A stretch of DNA of 64,000 nucleotides from Rhizophagus irregularis (lineage: Eukaryota; Glomeromycota; Glomeromycetes; Glomerales; Glomeraceae): assembly GCF_026210795.1 (NCBI RefSeq), contig NC_089438.1:1323501-1387500 (forward strand), given 5' to 3'. The position numbers and the translations under genes were made by a program. Positions 1 through 11,800 of the stretch are shown in pieces (the stretch's first letter is position 1; each line of letters begins with the position of its first letter). The notes beneath the pieces are model-generated. The model searched no databases. It saw only the letters and a program-made list of their open reading frames with translations, and was not told the DNA's origin.

Positions 1-369
1 CATTTATTTCTTTACCGTAGATAATCCTATTATATATATATATAATGTAAACAATTTAATTTAAATGTAAAATAATGAAATAAAATAATAAATAATAATA
101 ACTTACTTTAAGATTGTATCAAAAATTTCAAAACTATATTCAGGAAATGTGAACTGGTAACAATTTTTTACAAGTTCATAATTTTTATTCGTACATTGAA
201 ATACAGTTTTAAAATAAAATGATCTAACTTTCAGAATAAAAGAATGACCAAACATTTTTTTAACATTAGGTTTCTGGTCTAAAATAAAAATAACATCATA
301 ATCAAGTTTATTTTGATATATTTGATCTGTATATTGAACGATTTTTTTATTTAAAGGCAATGAATTCAT
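1..369 (-). CDS. BTB/POZ domain protein, 5' part, runs off the left edge
   Basis: The reading frame opens at 369 and begins MNSLPLNKKIVQYT. The stretch DYDVIFILD...FGHSFILKVRSFYFKTVF matches the first half of a BTB fold (DV.F.V, H..IL..RS.YF). A GTAAGT donor follows base 107 on the minus strand, and an acceptor ending in TAG lies just before base 26. Removing this 80-base intron keeps the frame and gives ...TILKIIYGKEIN, the expected BTB continuation (IY.G.). Exon 1 is therefore 369-107 and exon 2 is 26-1 and onward. BTB proteins of this type usually act as substrate adaptors for CUL3 ubiquitin ligases or pair with kelch or TLD domains. The C-terminal part lies outside the window, so its partner domain is unknown. 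The domain call is firm; the function is family knowledge only. Confidence 0.8.
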
Positions 370-1645
370 TTTTTACGACGTTTTAGAATGAGGATTTTTT
401 TTTAATTATATATATATTTTTTCTACTGACGTACGCGTAAATGTTATTATTAGTCATCCAATATACCTATAAAGCTACGCCTTTTATTGATATAATCTTT
501 TATCAATTTTCAATATACAGTTTTTAAATAGTTCTTTAATGTACAGGGTTTTTGTATAATAGGAACTGGTTTTAATTGTCGTACAAACTTTTTTACATAT
601 TAAAAATTTGCCAATGACTCATGGAAAAAATCTCTATTTACGTGAGTCATTTTACCGCAGTTGGTTATTATAGTGTCATGTATAATTTTTATATTTTTAT
701 GGATGGAGTAATTGGAGTATGGTAGGAAATCCTTTTTGGTAGGGCCGTAGTGAATAAATCAATTAAATTTACTAAAAGTTTGTTAATCAAATAATTATAT
801 TACCAATAAGGTAATAATTTGCGTGTTTCATCTTTGATGAATATAATGATTATTGATTATAGAATATCTTGAAGATAATTGAGAATATTAATTAGAAACT
901 TTTATATTGGAAACATTACATGTAACTATACATGTTGAGATATAAGTTTACACACAATTAAAAGTATGCACTCCGCAATATTGTCTTTACACTAACGATT
1001 ATAATTGAGCTTATTTTATTTTTTTACTTTTTATTATATTAATTCCATAATTTTACCGTAAATTAAATTGAATAATAAAATTTTTTTAATCTTTCTTAAT
1101 AGATAAAAAATATTATTTATATCGAAACGAAACTCCAAATAAAGATCATTTACAGAATTAGGCCGGATAGAACATTTAACCAAGTTTTAATTAAACTTAT
1201 CAAGTAGGGACAAAAATTACTTACATAACAAGAGTACAAGGAACTACCTTTATATAAAATATCATTTGAACAACATATGTAGCAAGGCGGCAAAAGTATA
1301 TTGGTTCTCGGCTAGGTATTAAAAGAATATCTCATTTTACTAAATTTATATTTTCAACATTTATATTGATCACTGCCACGTGTCTAAGTATCCTGGCGTA
1401 GTAAATTTTTGTGCTTATCACTTTAATTATCACGGTTGTATAAAGTCATTATTTAAAATTCTTTTCGGATTTATTTAATAGGCGATCATTTAATATTTGG
1501 CGTAATATTTGTTTATTTATTTTCGCTATTGTGAAACATTACTTGTATCATTTTGATCATAGTTTAATGGTCACACAGTATCATCCTAATTTGGCAAATT
1601 GATCGGAGCTGATTCCGTTATTCTATTACACATAAAGAAAAATAC
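370..1645. other. Intergenic region between the BTB and F-box genes
   Basis: No coding frame of convincing composition is visible on either strand. The two genes point away from each other, so this 1.3 kb should hold both promoters. It contains a small hairpin at 613-651 and otherwise ordinary AT-rich sequence. Confidence 0.6.
613..651. repeat. Inverted repeat AATGACTCA/TGAGTCATT
   Basis: AATGACTCA at 613-621 is matched by its exact reverse complement at 643-651 across a 21-base loop. Each arm contains TGACTCA, the core recognised by bZIP factors of the Gcn4/AP-1 class. It lies about 245 bases upstream of the BTB start, so a regulatory role is possible, but chance or a relic transposon end cannot be excluded. 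Confidence 0.35.
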
Positions 1646-1786
1646 TTTTTTTTTTTTAAAAAAAAAAAATCTTAACAGTTAATATATTTTATATTTAAAA
1701 ATTTTTTTTTTAAAAAAAAATACTTTGAAATTTTAATTATAAAAAAGATTATTTTTTAAACCTTTTTTTTTTTAATAAAAAAAAAA
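1646..1786 (+). promoter_or_regulatory. Three oligo(dT)/oligo(dA) palindromes just upstream of the F-box gene
   Basis: Three successive blocks of about 9-12 T followed closely by 9-12 A lie at roughly 1646-1669, 1702-1720 and 1763-1786; the last ends two bases before the ATG at 1789. Each block is self-complementary. Poly(dA:dT) tracts disfavour nucleosomes and are common in fungal promoters, so a promoter or 5' UTR role is likely. No clear TATA box was separable from the AT background. Confidence 0.4.
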
Positions 1787-1788
1787 GA

Positions 1789-3294
1789 ATGTCCAAACTC
1801 AATAAAGATATTCTTTTCTTAATATTTGAAGAATTACAGAAAGATTCAAAATCTCTCTTTTCGTGTTTAATGATCAATAGATTTTGGTGTGAAACAGTGA
1901 TTCCAATTTTATGGAGGAATCCTTGGTGTTACAATGATATTAATTATAGTAATAAAAATTCATTATTCATCATTATTTCTTATTATTTATTTAATGATAT
2001 CAAAGAATTTATTACAAATCAAGAAATCAAATTATCTTTAAGTTCAAACAAATTGATCTTGTTTGATTATTTATCTTATTGTAGAAGTATTAATATAAAA
2101 ATTATTGATATGATAATTTCTATTGGAACTTCTTTAACTTATAATCAATTTGTTTTACAACAAAATTTTTATCATCTCTTTATTAAAAAATGTCCAGAAT
2201 TGAAATATTTTGATATGAAATTAATTAAACATCAAATATTTTATTTTCCTGAAGCTAAAATTCGTCTTGAGTCACTTTGTGAATTATATTGTGATACATC
2301 AATAAATTCTTCATACTTTTATGGATTATCACAATCTTGTCAATATATACAGAAACTTATCATTAATAATATAGACTCAAAGCCTAATCATGGGATTGCC
2401 AAATTAATTGAGGTTCAGAGGAATTTAAAACATTTTGAATGGAATGATGATATTGATTATGATTATCTTACAGAAGATCCTTATGAAAAAATTTTTCTTG
2501 CATTAGAAAAAAAGGCTGATAGTCTTAATTATTTAAGAGTATATTTTCAATATATAGAGGGTATTGATCATATATTACTTCAACAGATACTTTCAAAATT
2601 TTATAAATTAAAAATATTAATAATTGATGATTTTTTCTTTTTTACTGAAGAACAATTAGAAAAATTGAAATTACAAGTTTATAATGATCTTGAAATCCTC
2701 AATATAGAATGGAATAAATTAAATGTAATTTCTAGTATAATTGAAAATGGTGGAAGAAGTCTTAAGAAAATTTTATTTAGACCTTATGATATTATTGAAT
2801 GTGAATATGGTAGTTTTAATAAAAATTCTCTAAATTTTATTCGTAAAATTTATGAGAATTGTCCTTCAATTGAATATTTATCAATACCATTTTCACCATC
2901 AAAAGAACATTTTACTGAATTTGAAAAATTATTAAAAATTTGTAAAAATTTAAAATCTTTATTATTAGTTATATGTAATATGGATAAAATTGAAACTATT
3001 GAAGAAATTTATGAAAGTGGTGAAATTTTATTAAAAATTTTAATTAGATCTGAATTAATTAATTTAAAAGAAATTAGATTTTATGATGATTTTAAATTTT
3101 CTTTAGAAAGTTTGGAAGAATTTTTAGAAAAATGGTTTGATAAATCTAAACTTTCAATATTTACATCTGATTCTATTTATGAAGAAGAAAATTATAAAAA
3201 TTTGATTAATAAATATAAAAGAATTGGAATAATTAAAGATTTTAAACATAGTCTTCTTATAAGTGAAATTAATTATAATTTTAATATATTATAA
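1789..3294 (+). CDS. F-box protein with LRR-like C-terminal region
   Basis: A single uninterrupted frame of 501 codons. Residues 1-46 form an F-box-like domain (LNKDILFLIFEEL...LFSCLMINRFWCETVIPILW), in the form common in glomeromycete F-box families, with the CLMINRFWC and PILW signatures. The remainder is rich in Leu, Ile, Asn and Lys and contains irregular leucine-spaced segments (for example LKILIIDDFFFF, LKKILFRPYDII and LKSLLLVICNMD), consistent with degenerate leucine-rich repeats. By family, such proteins recruit substrates to SCF ubiquitin ligases through Skp1. The start is the first ATG after the poly(T/A) leader and begins the F-box directly. No intron is needed. It appears intact; its substrate cannot be inferred. 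Confidence 0.85.
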   Translation: MSKLNKDILFLIFEELQKDSKSLFSCLMINRFWCETVIPILWRNPWCYNDINYSNKNSLFIIISYYLFNDIKEFITNQEIKLSLSSNKLILFDYLSYCRSINIKIIDMIISIGTSLTYNQFVLQQNFYHLFIKKCPELKYFDMKLIKHQIFYFPEAKIRLESLCELYCDTSINSSYFYGLSQSCQYIQKLIINNIDSKPNHGIAKLIEVQRNLKHFEWNDDIDYDYLTEDPYEKIFLALEKKADSLNYLRVYFQYIEGIDHILLQQILSKFYKLKILIIDDFFFFTEEQLEKLKLQVYNDLEILNIEWNKLNVISSIIENGGRSLKKILFRPYDIIECEYGSFNKNSLNFIRKIYENCPSIEYLSIPFSPSKEHFTEFEKLLKICKNLKSLLLVICNMDKIETIEEIYESGEILLKILIRSELINLKEIRFYDDFKFSLESLEEFLEKWFDKSKLSIFTSDSIYEEENYKNLINKYKRIGIIKDFKHSLLISEINYNFNIL

Positions 3295-3463
3295 GTTTCA
3301 TAATGTTGACTCTTAATTTAGTCGAAAATTTTGTTCAGTAGTACATTGGAGTTTTATTTAATTAATAAATTTGCTTTTTTCATTTTTATTACTTTCTTAA
3401 CTCTTATTATCAATGTATAAATATTTTTAAATATGTAGCATGTTTGTATACGTTGTGGTCGTT
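3295..3463. other. 3' flank of the F-box gene
   Basis: AT-rich sequence without a coding frame. It probably holds the 3' UTR of the F-box gene and ends at the palindromic element starting at 3464. Confidence 0.5.
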
Positions 3464-3627
3464 GTGCGTCAGATCCGATTTGCGTCAGATGACGTTGACC
3501 TACATTATCGGCCCGATATTGCCCAATATTATAATACCTTAAGTGTGTTGGCCAGCGGGTTGGCCAGCATTACTAGGCCAGCCGTCATCTGATCACGTCA
3601 GCTGACGCAAATCGGTATCTGACGCAC
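3464..3627. mobile_element. MITE-like element with about 33-bp terminal inverted repeats
   Basis: The left end reads GTGCGTCAGATCCGATTTGC and on to about 3495. The right end, read as its reverse complement from 3627, is GTGCGTCAGATACCGATTTG and on, differing by one inserted base and one substitution. The interior is clearly more GC-rich than the flanks and has repeated TTGGCCAGC motifs around 3549-3583. No reading frame fits inside 164 bases, so it would be non-autonomous. No clean target-site duplication is visible, so the superfamily is unassigned. Confidence 0.65.
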
Positions 3628-4844
3628 TACATATAGCGTCCGTCATGTACTGTACAATAGTTTTACGTTAAATCTTTTCATTGTTTCATATCATATTATT
3701 ATAAAATCATATTCCATTGATCCATTCACGCTAAGTCGCTAAGTATTTACCCGTATAAATATTCGTATACTTTAGACTCTCCAAATCTTTTAGTGGTATA
3801 ATAAATATGTAGAAAATTCGATCTATTGGTATATTTAAATTTTCACGTGTAGATTTAATACCTTAAAAAGCCCAGTAGTGAGATGATACACACAATATTG
3901 TAGCACAATCAATTCAATTCACACATAAATTAACTTTTAGTAAATTTAATTATATTCTTAATGTAAATTTATTAGAGTTTAAAATTTTTCTATTTAACAT
4001 TTTTGTTACCGAAATAAATTTATTAGTTTTTATAGTTTTTAATAAAGTCTTACGGTAAAGCATTGCCAAAAATAAATAATTTTTAAATATACCTTAAATT
4101 TTGATATTAGCCCATATAAATTGTATAAAATCAATAGATTTTTGATGAAATTAAATTATCAAATAATATTTTCTCACAAAATCAGTTTTTACATGCATAC
4201 AATATTTCCGTTAAAACATAATAAATTAAGAGGTTTCTATTAACCCTAGTATTACTGCAATTTCTTCTGTTACATTATGTTGCCTTTTCGCTTATTAGCT
4301 ATTTGACCATAAACCAAGTGATCTTATATATTGTTAAATTCCCTTCAGCAATAAAGTTTGTATGATATGTAATGAATGTGAATAATCTAAACTCCACTAA
4401 ATTCATATAAATAAATACAGTATCTCAGAACTTTCAAATACTTTCGTATGAACGATATGATATGTCATCATTGATACTAATATGAATCGAAAATTAAAAT
4501 AATTGACTAATATAATAATAAATAAGAATAAAAGAATGTTAGTGAATAATTAGATAATGTGATTTTGGCTTGTTTATTTATTCAAACTTTTAGAGATACT
4601 TACTATATTAATATTCACATTTTTTCCTGGTTGTCGATTTTTATAAAAGTTTGATAGATTTATAGTTCTTTGCAATTGGTATCTATTTTTTCATTTTGTT
4701 AATGTCATTCATTTTATCAATAAATCATGCTATGTAACAAGTAATCAGAATGTTGCAATATCTTACCTTATCCAATAAATTTGTCCAGATACAAACAATG
4801 AACAATCCATATCCAAAATATCCATTCATTCAGCAATAAAAATC
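3628..4844. other. AT-rich intergenic DNA
   Basis: No gene, RNA gene or clear repeat was recognised in this 1.2 kb. Confidence 0.5.
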
Positions 4845-4950
4845 ATGTCGTTGGTTCGATAGAGCATGCTGGAGGGAATGGTTACCTAAAAAGATTATCG
4901 CAAGCGCCTCCCATGTACTTAGCCATGATACTTCTCTTTCCACAAGGTCT
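4840..4950 (-). pseudogene. Short coding-like relic, unrecognised
   Basis: An unusually GC-rich patch at the left border of the repeat array. On the minus strand it reads as an open, balanced stretch including EREVSWLSTWEALAIIFLGN and then HSLQHALSNQ. There is no start codon and no recognisable domain. It may be a relic of a mobile-element gene. Coding origin is inferred only from composition. Confidence 0.2.
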
Positions 4951-7900
4951 TTAGCGAGAAAAATTACAAAATATAGGTGTTAATATAATAGTGTGTTACA
5001 ATAATAAAAACAAACCATATCCTAAGAGTTTTAAATCAATCCAAAAGAACTCTATCATAATTGATTTCTTCTACATTTCTTTATTTATCCATATCCAAGT
5101 TTAATTTTTCTTTATCCAAATATTATTCTTCCATATGTTATTATTTGTCTAAAAGTAAAAAAAAATTTATTAATTGTAATAACTAAATAAGCCATACGAA
5201 AATCTATTAATCCATTAATTTTTTCAACACATCTCTTTATTTCTCTTCACGTCATAAACAACAAAATTTTATATTCGTCCAGTAATAAAAAAAAACAAAG
5301 TGAAAGGCTCTATCAATAAAAATAAATAAATATATATATAAATAATCAAACCATATCCTAAACCATGTGCGATGTCTTTGATCTTAATAATTATTTGTAA
5401 CCAATCCACATAAAGCTTGTACTCTTAAATCGACTAACAATTAACCTGAGGTGTAATATATTTTTATTTCATCTTTTTCCAGATTAATCTATATTCTTCT
5501 CCATATAATTTATGTCACTTATATTATCCATTCAATATTTTCTACACTTCCATATGTTTTTAATTCGTTCAGTAATAAAATATTATATATTAGTAAGGTA
5601 AAAAAAAATAATAGAAATTAAAAATCAAACCGTATCCAAGGTATTATATTATTTATATATAAACAATCCAGTATAAACAATTGCTTTAACATATATTATA
5701 TCTATTTACTAATTTATCTAGATTTAAAATAACTTTCTATTTTTCTTATCTAATCATCATTTATCCATTTATATCACCTATTTAGTATTGTTATTTTCAC
5801 TTTCCATATATTTTTTTTTTTCGTCTAGAATGAAATAAATATGTTAGAAAATGTTATATTGATAAAAGAAAATAAATTAAATCAAACCATATCCGAGTTA
5901 TTTAAATCCTTTAATTTTAAGATTATCCAATATTCCAATTCATCAATAAATAAATAGGCCACCCAAAAATATTCTAACTAATAATCAATATCATGCATTT
6001 CTCTCCATAAATTCATTGTATTTGTCCAGCAATAAAAAAAACTCAAATTAGTAAAGTCATATTAATAAAAATTAAGTAAATAAAAAAACCTCAAACCATA
6101 TCCAGGAATTAATGTTAATTTTTTAATTCATCCAACAAATATTATTCAATAATAAAATTTAATACTCATTGCAAATGATTAATCCCTTCAAAATATTATT
6201 CGTCCCATATAATAAAGTCAAAAATATTATCCATCTATCGTTTTCTTATATAATAAAGTTAAAATCATATCCAAAGCATTTAAACTTTATATCTTCAAAT
6301 CAACTATCATCAATTAATTCCAGCATATCTCTATTTCTTTATTTATCCATATTGCTAACATAATATTTTCTTTCATCACACTTGTATTATCAATAACTAT
6401 GATATTCCACTTCCAATAATTAATCCTTCCAATATATATTTGTCTCTATTTTGCCCAAATAAAATATTGTAATCAATTCATCTTTTTCCAGATTAATATC
6501 TATTATTCTCCATATGTCGTTTATATTATCCATTTATTATTTTCTACATTTCCATGTTTTAATTCGTCCAGTAATAAAATATTATATTAGTAAAATATTA
6601 ATAAGGTAAAAAAAATAATAGAAAATAAAAATCAAACCATATCCTAGAATTAATATTAACTTTTTAATTCATCCAACAAATATTATTCAATAATAAATTT
6701 AATACTCATTCCATTATCTCTTTAAAAACTAAAAAAATTCAGCAAATGATTAATCTCTTCAAAATATTAGTCGTCTATCATTTTCCATATAATAAAGTCA
6801 AAAATATTATCCATCTATCATTCCAATAATTAATCTTTCCAGTATATATCTCGATATTTTTGCACAAATAAAATTTTGTTTCTATTCTCTATGACCTTAA
6901 TAATTAATTTTAATCAATCCATATAGTTTCTCAAATCTTAACCTGACACGTAATATTCTTCATCTTTTTCCAGATTAATATCTATTCTTCTCCATATAAT
7001 TTATGTCATTTATGTTATCCATTTATTATTTTCTACACTTCCATATGTTTTTAATTCGTCCAGTAATAAAATATTATATTAGTAAAATATTAATAAGGTA
7101 AAAAAAAAATAGAAAATAAAAATCAAACCGTATACAAAGTATTATAATCCAGTATAAACAATTGCTACTAATTTATCCAGATTTAATTAAAATACACTTT
7201 TCTATTTTTTTTATTGAATCATCATATTTATCCATTTATACCACCTATTTAGTATTGCTATTTTCCATTTATTTTTTTTCGTCTAGCAATGGAATAAATA
7301 TGTTAGAAAATGTTATATTGATAAAAGAAAATAAATTAAAATCAAAGCACATCTAAGTTATTTGAATCCTTTAATTTTAAGATTTGTCCAATTCTCCATA
7401 TTGTATTTGTCCAGCAATAAAAAAAAATTCAAATTAGTAAACGTCATATTAATAAAAATTAAGCAAATAAAAAAAGCTCAAACCATATCCTAGAATTAAT
7501 ATTAATCATCAATTCATTCAACAAATATTATTATTCAATAACAAATTTAATACTCATTCCATTATCTCTTTAAAAATTAAAAAATTCAGCAAATAATTAA
7601 TTCCTCCAAAATATTATTCATCTATTGTTTTTCCATATAATAAAATCAAAACCATATCCAAAGTATTTAAATTTTATATCTTCAAATCAACTATCATCAA
7701 TTAATTCCAGCATATTTCTATTTCTTATTTATCCATATTGTTAATGAACTATTATATTTTCTTTTCATCACACAATAACTATTGTCCAATAATAAAATAT
7801 CTTTATATTTTGTCTAAATCAAACTATATTGTCTGACCTTTCACGCTTTTTACTTATCCAGTATATCCAGTATCCAGACAAAGAAAGTATTAAGTCAGTA

Positions 7901-8800
7901 TAACATCACATTATAAGAAAAATCACAAATGAATAAAAATCAAACCATATCCAAGGTCATCTTGTCAAACGATTTATTTATTTTTCGTCCAGTAACATAT
8001 TTAAAATCAAACAATACTCCTCCCAATATATTTTTATATCTCATATTAACCGTATTATCTACCCGTGGTATTTCTCCATTCATATAAAAAAATACGTTAG
8101 TAAAATGGTATATTAATAAGAGAAAAACACGCAAATAAAATCAAACCATATCCGAGGAATTATTCAATCCACTTTAAATGAATTATCAACTCTTATTCCT
8201 ATGTCTATCCAGATTATTAACCTACAGGTTTCATTACAGTACTATCCATCTATTGTTTCTCATGTATTTATTTTTCATCCAATAATGGAAAGAAACATAT
8301 TAGTAAAACATTTTTATGTGAGAAATAAAACAAGAATCAAACCACTATTTGCTGTTGCCAACAGAAACGACTGAAACAGTGGCTGAGATATTTGAATTTT
8401 TAGCTAACTCAACAATTTCGTTTAATGCCATTATTGAAATGCAATATAATGAGTAGTAGAAAATCTCGCATTATATGTTGCCAGTTGCCCAGTAAGCCCA
8501 AATGAAATTACGGTATGTATATCCTCTAAACTCTTCCAATCACCTGGACTTTTTTCAACTGTAGCAATATTCCAACTAACAAACTCAGAAATAAAGTTAT
8601 TATGCATTAGGTCTGGTGGAAATTTTGGGACCATTGTTACACCACTAAAAAAGTTATTTAGAGATCGGCTTAAAATTACTTCAATTTCCATATATATTTA
8701 TACTTTACCGTACTGTAACTTTCATTTATTCTCATCTGTATTAATAAGAAACTCAAATTAGTAAAATGTTATAAATAAAATAGAAAAAATCAAACCAGAA
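4845..8800. repeat. Degenerate repeat array built on the motif ATCAAACCATATCC
   Basis: A roughly 4-kb block in which CAAACCATATCC (with few changes) recurs near 5011, 5347, 5626, 5883, 6092, 6633, 7124, 7479, 7647, 7941 and 8142, with weaker copies near 6261 and 7342. Between the motifs recur other phrases in constant order: TTTTTCCAGATTAAT, TTATCCATTTATTATTTTC, TTCGTCCAGTAATAAAATA, then TTAGTAAAATATTAATAA. Units are about 170-370 bases. There is also higher-order structure: about 5460-6370 is repeated at about 6950-7780, and a partial third copy lies at about 6470-6660. No convincing gene is present, and the small open frames inside are low-complexity. It is best described as a decayed satellite-like or nested tandem array. 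Confidence 0.75.
8345..8691 (-). pseudogene. Two abutting small reading frames, unrecognised (possible broken gene)
   Basis: On the minus strand an 86-codon frame runs from 8691 to 8431 with balanced composition (for example SWNIATVEKSPGDWKSLEDI). Its stop shares one base with the ATG of a second, 28-codon frame (8431-8345) that begins MALNEIVELAKNSNISATVS. The two could be one coding sequence separated by a frameshift, or two exons of a degraded gene. Composition is much less AT-rich than the surrounding array, which supports a coding origin. I recognise no domain and assign no function. Confidence 0.3.
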
Positions 8801-9227
8801 TCAAGCCTGACAATAAGTGATGATAGCCATCAAAATGGCAACTTAGAATCCAGAATTCTGGATGCGAAACTGGCAGCGTTGCATATCATGTGAGATACAT
8901 GCATCTGCGGCTTGCAGTCCTAGGATATTTTAGAATCTTAAAATCCAATTATCCAAATTCACTTTTCCTTGTTATTAATATACTATTACCATCAAACAAA
9001 TGTGATTTTTTTTTTATACTTAAATTTTGTCATATAATCAGGGACAACCTATTGAATAATCAAGTTTTTGAACGTTGAATCATATATAAAGGAAAGAAAA
9101 AATGAACACAAGAAGTGAAATATCGCACCTTAACCAGGCAAGAAAGAAAGATAAAGAGCCCTTTAACTTCCAGGTCCTTCAGTGCTGTGATTCACTATTG
9201 TATATAATAGCTTAGGAAACAAAATAA

Positions 9228-9330
9228 GACCTAGAGAAAAGAGGAGACCTAAAGAAAGCGGAGACCTAAAGAAAAGAGGAGACCTAAAAAAAACCGAGAA
9301 CTAAAGAAAAGAGAGAAAAAAGAAGACCTA
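9228..9330 (+). repeat. Purine-rich tandem repeat, 17/18-bp units (GACCTAAAGAAAAGAGGA)
   Basis: Successive units start at 9228 (18 bp), 9246 (17), 9263 (18), 9281 (17) and 9298 (17), with a partial GACCTA at 9325. The long and short units alternate, so the real period may be a 35-bp dimer. The plus strand is almost all purine apart from the CCT core of each unit. No reading frame is associated. Confidence 0.75.
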
Positions 9331-11800
9331 TTGGTGAAAATATTCCTGGTTCATCAGTTTCATCAGTTTCATCTGTAATAAGTTACTTAACCTTAATCAT
9401 GAATATGTTCAAGATTATTTAATCGAAAAACAAAATAAAACCTAAAGAACAAATCCGGGTTTTCGCTTCAGTGCACCCGAATATTATCTGTTTAAAATAT
9501 AATTCGATAGGAAAATTACCATACGAATGAATATGTTGCATTACTATTAAGCTATATTTACTAATATTTATTTATCTCATTATGCCTATTGATACGTATT
9601 AATCTTGGGATATAACAAAAAACATAATACTTGCCAGTTAACTTCAACCTTAGTATGAATGATCCAAGAAGTGGAATAAAGGTAAACTCGAAGATAAAGG
9701 TAATGTAGCCGCCTAAAAATAAAAGTCTGCGTGAGAAAACAGCTCTCTCCCGTAGTTACTAGGTATCAAAACTTTTCGATGGCGGCGATGAAGGCTACAA
9801 AAAGCAATTTATAGCCAGCAGATAGAGAGTAACGCTTAGCTATATAACCAATAGAAGGATTAATATAAGGGAAAAAAAATATTACTTACAAGAAATTTGA
9901 GAGAAGAAACTGTCCTATATATATAGAATTTAGAATCAACATCTTACATAATTGTCGCGTTAAAAGTATTATGACTCAAATTTACTTATACGCAACGCGA
10001 CTGCATATGATTATGTAATGAGTCATGAACTCATGATACTAAAATTGCCGAAATTGATTAGTCACAATTGATATTATAACGTACTACAAGTAATCAATTT
10101 CCTATTTAATAACTGATACTGATGCGCTATTGCCTTGAATACAATTTGAATATACCAATACTGACTTAACTGGATGACTCATTGCAGTGTTAACAGAAGA
10201 AACAAGAAGATACGATCATACGATAACTTCTCGGCTAATACAACTAGGGCCTAGGGGTAAAGGTAAAAAGTAAATCTGTCTTAACGCTCTTTGGGCCATA
10301 ATACAGTATATAGACTTGTCTAAGACAAAGAATTTTCTTGGAATTTATAAATAGTCATACGAAATATAAGTTTATGTTGAAGCGCGTTAAAATGCTTTCT
10401 TTCTTTAGTATTTTCTGTGTAAAGCGTATAAAGAAAAAATAAACAAAACAAAAATGTACCGAAAAAAGCAAAGAAGCATAAAACTGGTGTAAAATCTTCG
10501 CTATCAAAAAATATATATATAATTATTTTTCTTCTATTTACAACGTTAATATTTTATTATATATTGTTATTAATTACAAAGAAAATAACATTGATGTTAT
10601 ACAATATTCCTAATAATAAATTATATTTCGCTTTTTTTATTAGGACAAAATCATTATATCTTATAATAATAATAAAAATTCATTAGCATCATAAATTTTT
10701 GTAGTTGTGTGGGGTTGGGACCGGGGGACGTCCTTAACGTATGGGAGTGTTGACCAGGAGTTATGCACTTGCACGTGATAGCGTTAACGTTAACTCCGTA
10801 CAACATTAAGGAACCCCTGTTTGTGTTTTTGGTTAATAAATTCATATATATTTTCTTTCCTCTTTATGTATTGTTAAAAGTTAAAACAAAACCACTTGCA
10901 TTGAATTTAATTTATGATAATTTTGTTCTAAAATTATTCCGGAAAAGATTTATTTTGTAAGCAAGAGGAAGTATTAAAGGCGAGTTATTCAAGATTTAAT
11001 GATATTTCGTTATGATTATTTCTGCAATTTATTAAATAAATTACGATAGTTATATAATTCTTAAATGAATAATGCGCTATACGAGACACAATAAAGAATA
11101 ACGATAAAACAAACTTCTGGATTGAGAAAATTACTACAGAGATAATAAATTTTTTCTTATATTTCTAAAAGAAAAGAGAAAGACGCGCTTTATTTTGTGT
11201 AACACGAACAAAGAAGTTGTTTGGTAATCCTACGGTAAATAAGAGTAAATAATATTAAATTTATTCAAGAAATACGTCAAAGGATTATTTCCAATTAAGT
11301 ACCGAACGAAAGAATTTTTAATAACTATGAAGATTTGCAATCGGTTCTTACTTTAAAGTACTAGTATACATATTTTTTTACGCCATCCATTACCTATAAA
11401 GTAGTTGTATAAGTTGTATAATGTTAATATTATACAAATACGGAGATTCTCCTTACTGTATATGTAATCAATAATCATCTTATGACACTCTATTTATTGT
11501 GTTAATTATTAACTACGTAATTGTAGATCATTTTCATGGACAGTTTCTATATAAGCTTTAGCCAGTTCAAATAGAAAAATTATGGGAATATTTTACTATG
11601 ATGATCATTTACAATAGATTATCATAAGCCAAAACAATCAGTCATATGAGAAAATCAAGAAAATCATGTATAAATAATCTTTACCAGGAATGTCTTAATC
11701 ACAAATATTATTATATTTCTTATTAGTTGTAATTTTTATATCAAAATGGATATTTATAAACATTAGATCGGTTAATATTGACTCTTTTTATAAAAAAAGC
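9331..11800. other. Intergenic DNA upstream of Argonaute copy 1
   Basis: About 2.5 kb with no recognised gene. A less AT-rich island at about 10690-10830 is annotated separately. The right part (from about 11520) resembles the far-upstream sequence of Argonaute copy 2 near 16745, including GTAGATCATTTTCATG. Confidence 0.5.
10654..10845 (-). other. GC-richer island with a 63-codon open frame, uncertain
   Basis: The minus-strand frame includes CKCITPGQHSHTLRTSPGPN and stands out from its AT-rich surroundings. It has no recognised domain, and both ends run into low-complexity AT sequence. It could be a relic of a mobile-element gene or a non-coding island. I do not claim an expressed gene. Confidence 0.15.

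Noticed and set aside
6169-8134. Several open frames of 60-65 codons inside the repeat array
   Set aside because: They consist of low-complexity Ile/Leu/Ser/Tyr runs, sit across repeat units, and change frame between units; they look like chance openings in AT-rich repeats.
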